Shown here: positions 1 to 9,862 of the stretch, piece after piece
Position numbering within the stretch: the stretch's first letter is position 1
Layout: each line of letters opens with the position of its first letter
NCBI GenBank assembly: GCA_031216915.1
Contig: CM062289.1
Span: forward strand, 390,564,674-390,628,673
Reading direction: 5' to 3'
Source: Pictodentalium vernedei
Taxonomy: Eukaryota > Mollusca > Scaphopoda > Dentaliida > Dentaliidae
Length of the DNA: 64,000 nucleotides
Notes under the pieces: generated by a model
Seen by the model: the letters and a program-made list of their open reading frames with translations, nothing else
What the model was told of the DNA's origin: nothing
Database searches by the model: none
Translations under genes and position numbers: made by a program

Positions 1-369
1 CTTTTAAGTTCTCCAAAATATCATAACCTTCAAAGTGAAATCGGTGATGACAATACAAACTGTTCTTTGATCGGTTTTTACACCTTTCTATCGGTTCAGA
101 ATGAAAGGTGGAGAACACAGCTCCACTTGGGAGTAATGCAAGAACGCTCCGAGTTTCTCATTTCTTAATCGATTTACACTTTAGTGGGGGCAATACGGGG
201 CAAAAAAACATCATCAGAAGATTGTAACCAAAAGGGCGAGAAGAAGTCAAAGCAAAGAGGTGGCCTGGGTGGCCTGAGGAACGAAGAGATACCAGGTTTT
301 GAGGAGTACACTGATGGTACCTTCGTGGTCACTGCTGTTTATGTTGAGGTCAAGGTCGCTAGAAATTGA

Positions 370-728
370 GGAAAAATTGGAAAGACAGTGAAAATGGGGT
401 GCTAATTGTGTAATTTGGAAGTAATGGAGACTCCGGAGCACTTTCTCCAAGAATGTCCAAAATATTACCCCCGACAGAACAGAGGAAATAGGGTGTGGGT
501 CGTGGAAATAAGGTTAGTTGGTGATACAAAGGAGAGGGTTAGTATGATAAGTGAAATTGGGAGGACGGAAATACGAGACAGCATTAAACAGTTCGTTTCT
601 GCGTGCTGGAAGAGTAGAAGGGGCGGAGGAGGGAGCAACATTTGGCAGCCCAAGGGCTATCAAGGTCTTCTCACGAGAGAAGGGTTGCAAACCAGTAAAT
701 GATGAAAGAGTTATGATTATTATTATTA
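370..728 (+). pseudogene. LINE 3'-terminal fragment (zinc-knuckle tail)
   Basis: Translation from about 395 shows a C-terminal LINE zinc-binding pattern, CNLEVMETPEHFLQECP, with a second upstream Cys three codons earlier (C-x2-C-x9-H-x4-C). An in-frame TAA lies between the two N-terminal cysteines, so the copy is dead. Non-LTR retrotransposons often end their ORF2 with such a motif. The frame runs on to about 702 and is followed at 715-728 by a short GATTATTATTATT run, which I read as the 3' tail. Nothing upstream of 370 is recognisable as endonuclease or reverse transcriptase, so this is a 5'-truncated or rearranged remnant. Family assignment is not possible by eye. Confidence 0.6.
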
Positions 729-1000
729 CGAAAAACGGGACTGTTGAAAAGTAGAGGACAGCGTTTAATGCCCACCTGGTGAGGTTTCATTGGGCTACCA
801 ATCATTTTTCATTTTGTTGTAGTCAACGACATGACGAGCAATAATTATAGTATTATATTGAACAAACCGGAGATGATTATTGATACCCATCGAGGCTCCA
901 AGAACTCTCGATTGGTAAAACTATCGGAATAGTACAGTTATTCTCAGCCAATCAGAGAAAGGGAAAGTCATGTGAGATATATCTTCCTAGACGTGTACTG

Positions 1001-1001
<1 letters not shown>

Positions 1002-1052
<51 letters not shown>
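1002..1052. repeat. (AAT)n microsatellite / LINE tail
   Basis: About 17 copies of AAT on the plus strand, which reads (ATT)n on the minus strand. It lies just downstream of the minus-strand LINE 3' half and probably originated as its 3' tail. Confidence 0.85.
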
Positions 1053-2205
1053 TACCCATTGAAAAAGCTACAAAATTATAGCTCAGTGGATAAAGGATCA
1101 TATTCTAAGGCACTGTACATGTTACTGAGCTCATGTAAATATACAAACAGGAGAATATATACAATATTTTACAGTCCTCAACATCACTTATAGGCTTTTA
1201 GAAATATATACATGTTTTGTGATCTTTCTTGAACGTGTTGACATTTGACAGTCTTTTTAGATGATCAGATAAATTATACCACAAGTGAGGACCAGCAAAT
1301 GAGAATGACCTATCTCCAAATGTCTTACATCTGTTGTTTGGAACATGTAGTAGCATTTTACCATCAGACCTCAGGTTGCATTGACACACATTCTTGGTAT
1401 TGATGAGTTCTTCTAAGTAGGCTGATGACATGTTATTTTGTGCCTTGAAAACTAATAATAAAGTTTGAAAATTATTCTGTACTTTACTGGCAGCCAGTGC
1501 GGATCCATCAAAACAGGAGTGATGTGTTGAGATCGTGATATTCTACATACCACTCGTGCTGATGCGTTTAATACTTTCTGCGTGCGAGAGTACTGATATT
1601 GTGGAAGGTTGAACAGTAAGATATTACAATAATCCAAATGTGAAGTGACAAAGGCATGAACCTAGAGTTTTTGTGGAGTCTTTTGTACGGAACTGTCTTA
1701 TCTGTTTAATTTTGTATAGACCTCTGAAAGCCTTATTGCACATACTTGTAACATGTTTGTCCATAGACATGTTTGAGTCGAAAAAGGCACCAAGAGTACG
1801 TACACTGTCACTTGCCTTGACGGTGGAATCTCCTACCTTCACTGAGGTGATGTCAGTTTTAGTGAGATGCTGACGTGAACCAATTATTAGGAATTCAAAC
1901 TTATCATCATTTATAATTAATTTGTTTGAAATCATCCAAGTGCGAATGTCTGAAATCCATAATTCAATAATTTCTTGAGCTTTAGTTTGATCCTTGGTTG
2001 ATGAGCGAAAAGAGAAGTAGAGATATGTGTCATCAGCATAACCGCGAACATCAGGTAGGTGCGATTCAATGATGGTGAACATTTTTGAAATATTGAATAG
2101 AAACAGAACAGGACCAATGCAACTGCCATGTGGGACACCACATTCCAGATGAAAGTCTTTTGCCATTAGATTATTGAGTTTTAATTGCTGACATTTAAAA
2201 TGTGT
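1053..2205 (-). pseudogene. LINE reverse transcriptase, 3' half
   Basis: On the minus strand, from 2205 downwards, the frames encode the second half of a non-LTR reverse transcriptase. A GVPHGS motif (canonical GVPQGS) lies near 2135, YADDTYLYF near 2040, then NKLIIN, the LGAFFDSNMSM region, an LDYCNILL block, WLPVKYRI and the C-terminal GDRSFSFAGPHLW motif. The last is typical of the CR1/L2 group of LINEs. Frame breaks near 1640 and 1440 make it a pseudogene. The upstream half of the same enzyme is not on this strand: it lies inverted at 2200-4440. The 3' end runs into the (ATT)n tail at 1052-1002. Confidence 0.85.
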
Positions 2206-4440
2206 TTGTTTAATTACGCCTCAGATGAACTCCATTCCATCAACAACACAATGGATCATGTCAAGCAAAGGCCTAAAGCATACATTTTTAAAGCTTTGAA
2301 AAAACAAAGAATACTAAAACCTGAATTTTGTTTTACCAACATCAGCTTAGGCAAGGTATACCAACTAAAAGGATTAAAAATTCAACAGATGCAATCAATA
2401 AGACCAGAGCCCACTAACTCCGGTGTGAATACCAACAACATTCATGTAATCAGAATAGATACTATTCATTCCCAGATTACCTCTAGTGTATTTATTATTT
2501 ATTTATTGGTGTTTAAGGTCACATATTTATGCACAATACCTCTAGTGTAAAATTCCCAACTGTGCCAGATCTGTGAGGAACAAGGTGCCTGGTTTTGTAG
2601 AACATTTCGTCAATGGCAAAACTGATTTCTGTTTGGTTAATGAGACTTGGCAAAATGATCGGGACAGTGTAATTGTTTCAGGACTTTCCTGTGAAGGATA
2701 TATTTTCAAATGTGCCCTAGGATCAATTCTAGGACTGGAGGTGGAATTGGTCTCATGTGCCGAGAAAATATCCATATTAAAACCTCAACTCAAGGAGATA
2801 AATCATCTTTTGAATATGCTGAATGGACTGTATGCTGGGCTAATACCAACATCCGAACCGTGGGAGTATATCGACCACCTTACTCCAAAAATCATCTTAT
2901 CTCGACTAATGTTTTCTTCGAAGAATTTTCTGTGTACCTTGAATCCATTGTTATGTGTTCTGAAAAAGGTCTTAATATTGGTGATTCTAATATACATGCT
3001 GGTGAGAACAATGACAGTGATGATAACAAGTTTATGAGCCTTTTAAAAACATTTGCTTTGGAACAACACGTCACAGGTCCTACCCATATCTCTGGACACA
3101 CACAAGACTTTATCAACACAAGATGCACTAATGACTTTCAGCTTACTGAACCATTAACCCCATTCAGACTATCCAACCATTCATTTGTCGAGTGTACACT
3201 AGGTGTTCAAAAACCATCACTGACACGTAAGGAAATAACATTTCTAAAACTCAATCAAATTGACACCAACAAGCTAAAATGTGACATCGAAAAATCAGAT
3301 TTATGTAATTCTCATTGTTCTAACGTGGATGATCTGGCGAAATTATACAACAACACATTGTCCTGTCTACACGATGACCATGCTCATCTGAAAACAAAAA
3401 CATTTATTATTCGGCCAAGTATACCCTGGTTTACGAATGAACTGAGAACTCTTAAAGCTAATCGTCGAAAGCAAGAGCGGAAAGATCTAAATCTAACAAA
3501 GAGGAAGCAGCATATCAGATTATTCGTAACCAGTTCATCTGCAAACTAAAAGGTGCGAGAAAATCTTACTACACATGTGTTGGCGCTTGTAATGGTGACA
3601 TCAAAAACTGATTAAAGTTGTTAAAGATCTGTGTACAGAAAAACAAAGTGTGCCATTACCACCAGACGATGATCCATCGAAGCTAGCTGATCAATTTGGC
3701 GAGTTCTTCATTAAAAAAATAAAATTAATTCAAGAAAAAATTCACAACATAAAGGTAGACAATATTGACATCAAACAGAGACCATCAGAAAAAGAACTTT
3801 CAACTTTTAGACCTTTAGAAATCCACGAGGTAACCGAATTAATAAAAGAATCCTCAAATGCCCCATGTCAACTCGACCCAATACCAACATTAAATCATGT
3901 GTAGACTATTTGGCTCCTGTAATCACAAAAATGATCAACATGTCTCTGCTAGAATGATATGTGCCCGATGTGTGAAAAATCGTGATTGTGTTCCCTCTTC
4001 TGAAGAAACATGCTGCAGAACTTGTATTTAAAAATTTCCGGCCAGTGAGTAACTTACCATTCGTTTCTAAGCTGTGTGAAAAAGCTGTCATTGACCAGCT
4101 AATGTTACATAGTGATATGCATGCTCCATTACTGTCCAACACATCTGGATTCAGAAAATTTCACTCAACTGAAACGGCATTACTCAAGGTTCAGAATGAG
4201 ATCCTGCTTAATATGAAGTCTGGAAGGGTAACCTTGATTGCTCTTTTAGACCTCAGTGCTGCTTTTGACACCGTTTGTCATAAAACTCTCCTAGAGACAA
4301 TGAACTCCGAATTTGAACTTAGTGGTGTAGCCGCTAGCTGGCTATTGTCATACCCGAAGAACAGATAGCAATATATATAAACGGTATCAAAAAACTATGT
4401 GATGTGAGTACATCGTTAACTATCATATAAGTAAATCTCG
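2200..4440 (+). pseudogene. LINE 5' half (endonuclease + N-terminal RT), inverted
   Basis: The plus strand carries the first half of the LINE whose second half is on the minus strand at 1053-2205. An APE-type endonuclease is spread over 2570-3230 in two frames: CLVNETW near 2632, TGGGIGLM near 2735, VGVYRPPYSKN near 2860, NIGDSNIHAG near 2980 and LSNHSFVECT near 3170. A linker follows with a PWFTNELR block at 3427. Reverse transcriptase begins near 3980 with FRPVSNLPF, TSGFRKFHSTETAL and LLDLSAAFDTV, the last holding the first catalytic Asp. The match stops near 4410 at INGIKKLCDVST, just before the GVPQGS motif should appear. Stops and frameshifts occur throughout. A small insertion lies at 2491-2536. 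Confidence 0.85.
2491..2536 (-). mobile_element. 46-bp tail-only retroinsertion with 13-bp TSD
   Basis: The 46 bases equal, in reverse complement, the last part of the SINE 3' tail seen elsewhere in the window (TTTAAGGTCACATATTTATG followed inversely by the ATAA repeats). They are flanked by perfect 13-bp direct repeats, TACCTCTAGTGTA, at 2478-2490 and 2537-2549. This is the signature of target-primed insertion that aborted almost at once. It lies inside the LINE 5' half, so it is younger than that copy. Confidence 0.85.
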
Positions 4441-5060
4441 GAAATCGGGTTGACGAAGGACCAACATGTGTATAGGAACGAAGAACGCTGGTAGTGGGAA
4501 AAGCTGCATGTGAGCATGTGCTAAGGTTTTTGAGGCACTCTGTAAACTATCACATTGACACGTATCGCTTACTCGGATCGCCGTAGGTCTGGCGTAGGGT
4601 CACGAAACAAAGAACGCTGGTAGTAGAAAAAGTCGTATTGGCGCTTATTTTTGACTCACATTCTACACCACTATATCTAATGGCTTCTTGCTATCTAGAT
4701 GAGGGCATGATGGTCTTGAGGTTAGACTCGATTGGGGTAATATCTCATAGACCATATACGACGGAGTTGAGGAACTGCTTGATACAAGTAGGCTATACAA
4801 TGATCTTTCGCTACACAGATTAGGTCACACGGGCATTGAGTTTACTCCTTTCGAGGATAATATTTCATAGACCTCGTGAAGAAGACCAGCCCACTACCAT
4901 TAGGCTATACAGATGTGCCCAATGTCTTTTCGCTAGCTGGATGAGGACATGATGATCTTGAGGTTGGGGCTAATTGAGGTATTATCTTATAGGCCTCGTG
5001 AGCTCATAGACCATAGACAAACCCAAAAGCCAGAGACTGTTGACAACATAGAGTTTGTAT
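4440..5060. repeat. Degenerate direct repeats, unassigned
   Basis: Two kinds of short direct repeat are visible. GAACGCTGGTAGT-containing blocks start near 4483 and 4612. Blocks of roughly 130 bp with GATGAGGRCATGATG and TATTTCATAGACCTCGTG-like cores lie near 4700, 4840 and 4945. No coding sequence is recognised. Confidence 0.5.
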
Positions 5061-5064
5061 TATT

Positions 5065-5325
5065 CGAGTTTGGGCAAGACACTTCACCCCCACTGCCCAT
5101 GTCGGGGCACGGTGGAGTTCTGTACGATGGCGTACTGTACGTCGATGGCGTGCTTGTCTTCAGCCAATGCTAACCCTGCTTGTGTTAGTATATTGGGGAG
5201 CCTGATAGTTACTCGCCGTTGGTCGGTGGTTTTCTCCGGGTACTCCGGCTTCCTTCACCCGAAACGGCCCGACACGAGGTGACCCAGGCTGTCGAAAATG
5301 TCGTTAAAACCTCAATAAATAAATT
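5065..5325 (+). mobile_element. tRNA-SINE body, head missing
   Basis: The segment GGGCAAGACACTTCACCCC... through CTCCGGGTACTCCGGCTTCC matches the body of the full SINE at 60,498-60,871 (minus strand). It lacks a clear tRNA-like head and ends in a different tail, ACCTCAATAAATAAATTA. It is an old or chimeric copy. Confidence 0.7.
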
Positions 5326-5699
5326 ATTCGAGTGGAAATATCTAAATATTTATAGGTCCAAATCTCACGTGACCTCCGGCAGGCCAACATCAACATATCC
5401 GCCCGAATAGGGTACATAAAACTCGCATTCTACTATCAAGGCATGCACTCAACTGAACACAGCCATACTGTAACATAACATCCATGAACCAGTAATGTAT
5501 AATGTTTACAATAGGTAACAAGCTGGGTAAGGTCAAGATTAAACAAAAAGGATACCCCAAAACATACTCTACTACCACACCAGACAATAAAGTGGACCTT
5601 GAACAACAAGTGTCGTAGAACTACTCATATCATCCGCTACGTAGTGCTTGCTGTACAGGCCTTATAAAGGTAAAAAGACTAAAAATAACAAGGTACAAA

Positions 5700-5860
5700 A
5701 AGTTCATACTTTACTGCAGTATAGTAAACACGACAATGTGGTGTGGTGATGACGTCACTTATGACATCGCTCACGGTGGTGATATTATGACGTCACAGCA
5801 AAGCAGCTCAATGCCATAGAAATCAAGACGGCAGCCTGCGGCAGCCACATAAAACAAATT
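5700..5860 (-). mobile_element. Fragment of long-foldback arm
   Basis: Two TGACGTCA-type sites (near 5748 and 5790) and a CCATAGAAATCAAGACGGC block match the right arm of the 37.9-41.5 kb foldback element, where CCATAGAAACCAAGATGGC is found. The resemblance is short and diverged. The rest of 5330-6068 shows nothing recognisable. Confidence 0.45.
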
Positions 5861-6068
5861 GAAACGCATGAAAACATGTTCCCTTGACATTTTTGGATAG
5901 TGGGTACAAATGCATAATTGTATCTTGTGCAGAGTTCAGATCATCAGCCAGCTATTCAAGGTAAGAAACTGTATCCATCTAATCAGGAGAGTCGTTTCCA
6001 GTTCGCAGATCGAGCCCAAAGCCAGTGTTGACACTTTTATGTGGAGAGTAATATGTTTTCTATCTGAA

Positions 6069-7541
6069 TATATACTATTAAAAAAAAGTAGGGGATATCC
6101 AAACTGATGTTGACGTTTTCGGAAAATGGTATTGGATGGATACGCGTGATTGGACATATTACATGTTACAAAGTTTAGTGTGGATCATGAATGTCACCGG
6201 CCCACGAACACTTCGTGCAGGTTTTTCGCACGAGCGCCGCGTTAATGTCTGTGGGGTTCGTTTTGAAATTTTTATTTGTACTGGATGGGCTTTTTCGGAG
6301 GTCTCATCGTTCTTTTCTTGGTATAAACTCGTTCATCAATAGTTTCTGGTTGAAACGTAACTTTTGCGGTATGCGAAGACTGACACGTGGCGACCGTTTA
6401 CGTGCCGTTGGCATGTTGGAAGCTGGCAACAGACAGACTGCAGTGGCCCAAATTCTCAACGTTAGTCAATCGGTGATTAGCAGATTGTGGTCACGCTACC
6501 GTGAGACAGGCAATGTTGATGACAGACGTCGGTCAGGTCTTCCGAGGGCGACAACTGACAACCAGGATCGTTTCAACCGAACCACAGCATTACGTAACCG
6601 CTATCAAAGTGCCTCATTGGGCACCAGCTGCACCGAGCGACCGATGTGCCAGTCAGTGGTCAGACTATCCGAAATCGCCTACACGGCTGGAGTTTGTACA
6701 CTCGACGACCTCGAATAATTCCACGTTTGACTGAACATCACATCGCAGCAAGGTGAAATTGGTGTGGAGCACAGTAGCGTCGGGACAATAGTCGACGGAG
6801 CAACGTCATGTTTTCTGATGAATCGAGGTTCACTCTCGACTTCCTCGACAGGCGAAACAGCGTGGCGGCTGCGGAACGAACGATACCATGACGTAACCGT
6901 TAGGCAGCGCGATCGTTTTGGTGGTGGATCAGTTATGGTGTGGGGAGGCATAACCATGACAAGCAGAACAGCATTGCATGTCACCCAAGGGAGTGTCACA
7001 AGGCAGTACTACCGTGACAACATGTTAGCAGCTCATGTGGTGCCATTTGCGCGACGTCACGGCCGTCGATTCATTTTCCAAGTTGACAATGCAAGAGCAC
7101 AAAGGGCCCGTGTCGCTACAGAGTTCCGTCAGGAGTAGAACATCACTACACTGCCTTGGCAGGCGCCTACGACAACGACAACTCTCCCCAACCAATGTCC
7201 AGGAACTCGCCGCTGCACTGCAGGAAGAATGGATTAACATCAGTCAAGCTAATATTGGACGTTTGGTGAGGAGTATGCCACGTCGGATCCGCGCTTTTCT
7301 CGCGAACCGAGGAGGTATTGAGGTCTTGACTGAATGTGGGAAATTCTCTGACTGACCGTCCATGTCTTCTACAGCACAGTGCGTGGAATGTGTGCTTGTC
7401 AGATACCCAACTATCGCTGAAATCATTCACCGGATGTCACAGTACAATGCCTCAACTGTCTTTTTGATGAAAATAATATTATATTTCTTCATATCTCGCA
7501 CTTTTATCAAATATCCCCAACTTTTTTTTGAATAGTATATA
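6069..7541 (+). mobile_element. Tc1/mariner-type transposon
   Basis: Terminal inverted repeats of about 29-30 bp bound the element. The left one (6069-6098) and the right one (7511-7541, read in reverse complement) share TATATACTATT, an A8 run, AGTTGGGGATAT (AGTAGGGGATAT on the left), with one indel and one mismatch. The ends are TA-rich, as expected for the TA target-site duplication of the IS630-Tc1-mariner superfamily. Total length is about 1.47 kb, typical for the group. The single gene inside is a Tc1-like transposase pseudogene, so the copy cannot mobilise itself. Confidence 0.9.
6371..7370 (+). pseudogene. Tc1-like transposase (broken)
   Basis: The frame opens at ATG 6371 with MRRLTRGDRLRAVGMLEAGN and a paired-type helix-turn-helix region (AVAQILNVSQSVISRLWSRY, then RRRSGLPRATT), normal for Tc1 DNA-binding domains. 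Frameshifts near 6620, 6770 and 6850 break it. The catalytic core is still visible: FSDESRF (Asp at 6817-6819), GGGSVMVWGGI, then QVDNARAQ (Asp at 7085-7087). The C-terminal tail LGRRLRQRQLSPTNVQEL...RIRAFLANRGG is at 7155-7310. The stretch expected between LPW and LGRR, which carries the third catalytic residue (Glu, in a family block like SPDLSPIEHVWD), is absent: LPW (7150) runs straight into LGRR. A stop follows FRQE at 7136. Confidence 0.88.
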
Positions 7542-7544
7542 CCA

Positions 7545-8062
7545 CAACCCTCAAACGTTTTGACATTTTTTTTTTCTTTTTTGTAAACAACCTCCTTCTC
7601 ACACCTCCCCCTCAATTAGGGAACCACCACCAAATGCAACCGGTTCCTGGAAGTTCTTTCAAGTGTTTATGATGTATTTTCCCCCAAACAAGGGTTTTTG
7701 CAATCATTCAAAACGGATCAAGATCAGCGAACCTCCCCTACCCAACGTACAACTGTTAGTTAATAAATTAAGTAGAGGACACTCAATAGGGTTCCGGGCT
7801 CGACACCCAATTAGTGTAATTTGATTTCTGGTAGTCCCGAAATGGAACTGTAACAGAACGTCGCATGAGCGTGTGTACGTTTTTCTGTCATTACATTCTT
7901 GGTTAGTTGAGGTTCCCTTACCGGGCGACAATTAACGTAGTATTGCCGACTATCTAAATGACACTCCAACACTCCTCATTTCAATGCTCTTCAAACCTTT
8001 CTGCATTAGAAAACTAGAAAACTGGGAGGTGGGGGGGGGGGGGCAATACTTGATTTTCATCA
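7545..8062. other. Unassigned, ends in poly(G)
   Basis: No gene or known repeat is recognised. A GGGTTCCGGGCTCGACACCC string near 7790 loosely resembles a SINE B box but has no matching A box. A run of 13 G lies at 8031-8043. Confidence 0.5.
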
Positions 8063-8188
8063 CACTCTAAAATCAACTGGGTTAAAAATCAACCCAAATC
8101 AACTGGGTTCAGTGAATATGAACCCAATTGGGTTCAGATTCACTCAACCCAATTGATTTGGTTTTTTAACCCAACTGATTTTAGAGTG
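8063..8188. mobile_element. Palindromic MITE, CACTCTAAAATCA family
   Basis: This 126-bp element is almost wholly an inverted repeat. It begins CACTCTAAAATCAACTGGGT and ends with the complement ACCCAACTGATTTTAGAGTG. The inner part repeats AACCCAATTGG / CCAATTGGGTT motifs. A second, diverged copy lies at 19,806-19,938, which supports a mobile element rather than a chance hairpin. Nothing codes within it, so a transposase must act in trans. Confidence 0.85.
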
Positions 8189-8349
8189 CAGCTGTGTGGA
8201 TGGCATGATACACGTGAAATATTTATTTTGCCGTGACTGGTAATGATAATCAGAGAATGACAAGAACAGCGTTTAGAAAGGGAAATATTTATAAGGTGTG
8301 TATCGTTTGCATTCTATTGCAATTCAGGCTGTTTGTTTATTTGTTATCG

Positions 8350-8560
8350 ATACTTTCAACAACCAGAGTCGCATCGCGTCGGACAGTTTTAAGACTGTAT
8401 GATGCCGCGAGCAACTGTCAAAACTCTCCAACATACTTGCCCGACTGAAACAGAATTAGTAGCGGTTGAAGGCAAGGGTACCATCGATGTTCAGTACACC
8501 TTAATACACAGCACAACGGTGCCCCCACGTGGTCAATTGGGAATAAGTATCTTTCCAGTA
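8350..8560 (-). mobile_element. tRNA-SINE fragment
   Basis: Diverged minus-strand match to the SINE body: CAACCAGAGTCGCATCG, GGACAGTTTTAAGACTG, ACCATCGATGTTCAGTACAC and GGTGCCCCCACGTGG line up with 60,560-60,750. Head and tail are missing. Confidence 0.65.
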
Positions 8561-8569
8561 AAAGATGTT

Positions 8570-8900
8570 CATTTCGTCCCTTATCTTCTGGACCTAGAAC
8601 ATGACGTCATATCGCGAAACATTGTGGGTATCACATGTTATCATGTTAGCCATGTTGTGACGTCATTGTCATTGATGGGTGGTGCGATTGCGTGTACACA
8701 GTTCGTGTTGTTAGGGTAATACGTGCTCCGCTTGGCTTCTGTGGTGGCACGTAGTTGCTCTGATTCTGAAAGGTCTCAGACATGACTGGGTGTAGTTTGG
8801 GGGGTATGTTCGTTTAGCTGTGAGTATATGGAATTATCGAAAACGACCCGACAAGTACCACAAATTTCCCAAATGGACGCGAGATCTGTCTACCTAGCTC
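8570..8900 (+). mobile_element. Fragment of long-foldback left arm
   Basis: Same order of motifs as the left arm of the 37.9-41.5 kb element: ATGACGTCAT, CATGTTGTGACGTCAT, a GCGATTGCGTGTACAC block in the place of the NRF1-like palindrome, GTTAGGGTAATACGTG, GGTGGCACGTAGTTGCT, then the GACCCGACAAGTACCACAAAT block that corresponds to 38,240-38,280. It is diverged and has no partner arm nearby. Confidence 0.7.
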
Positions 8901-9799
8901 GAATTTGATCATTTTGGGTCAAAATACTCGCCTATGCCTACGTCACCCCCCCCCCCCCTTTCCCCCTTACTCCTTCTGTTTTGGCGGTACTGTTCCGTTC
9001 TTCAAGGGTATGCAATTACTATTTTTTAGTATTTTCGACTATTCTGGTTGCTCCCAAAATTATATTCCGATCCTGGGCCTTCTTCTGTGTGTTGCGATTT
9101 ATCTTCTGCCCAACCTCGGCCAGTAGGATCACTTCCTCGGGATTAAACAACCAATCAAATCGCTCTATTCACCTTAGCTCCCACCCATCGTCATCTCGCC
9201 GCAATTATTGTAATTCCTGCCAACGTATGTGATTCTACCTACACACCGATTGCTCCAGTATGTGCTTGTACAAACTCTGCGCATGGCACACGAGCACATA
9301 CCAAATGTGCTAATATGTGTGCCAGTGTGCGCATAACACATGCAACACAGGCATACATACGGATATTGTCTCCTATATCATCCCGTTGCTTTTTGGCTCT
9401 TAGCTCCTGTATTGTTCCCATCTCCTTTTTCGGCCCATATTTTAAACATATTTTTATTTGCCATAACTATTGAGCAAAAAGGGATAGGAGGACAAGTGCT
9501 TTCCACTTAGCAGAAACCTCCGCTCCCATAACATGAATACAGAAAATCTTACAATGGCGAAACAAACAAGTTTTTGAAATTCATAAATGTAAAATAAACT
9601 ATTTGAATGGGTTTATATATATATATATGTGCGTATGTGTATAAATAAATATGAATATGTAGCACTAAACAAAGACAGAAAAAGGAAGAAAGAAAGAAAA
9701 GCTGTTGATGTCCCTTTTGCATTCTGTATATGTCTCTCGATTTGAATCAATTAATATTCAAAGCCAAAGTCCGCTTGGGCGCTGTTCTGATTAGGATGT

Positions 9800-9800
<1 letters not shown>
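8901..9800. other. Unassigned with low-complexity tracts
   Basis: Holds a 13-base poly(C) at 8946-8958, a diverged continuation of the foldback sequence to about 9130, a CACACG/GTGTGC-rich stretch near 9265-9345, and a short (TA)n at 9615-9628. No gene seen. Confidence 0.5.

Positions 9801-9862
<62 letters not shown>
9801..9862. repeat. (AAT)n microsatellite / LINE tail
   Basis: About 20 AAT units, reading (ATT)n in the sense of the minus-strand LINE that ends just upstream. Probable 3' tail of that element. Confidence 0.85.

Noticed and set aside
6191-6370. Upstream extension of the transposase frame to 6191
   Set aside because: The extra 60 residues do not resemble Tc1 transposases, which start just before the helix-turn-helix; ATG 6371 fits the family length.
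7704-7931. tRNA gene or SINE head around GGGTTCCGGGCTCGACACCC
   Set aside because: Only a loose B-box-like string; no A box at the right distance and no cloverleaf pairing.
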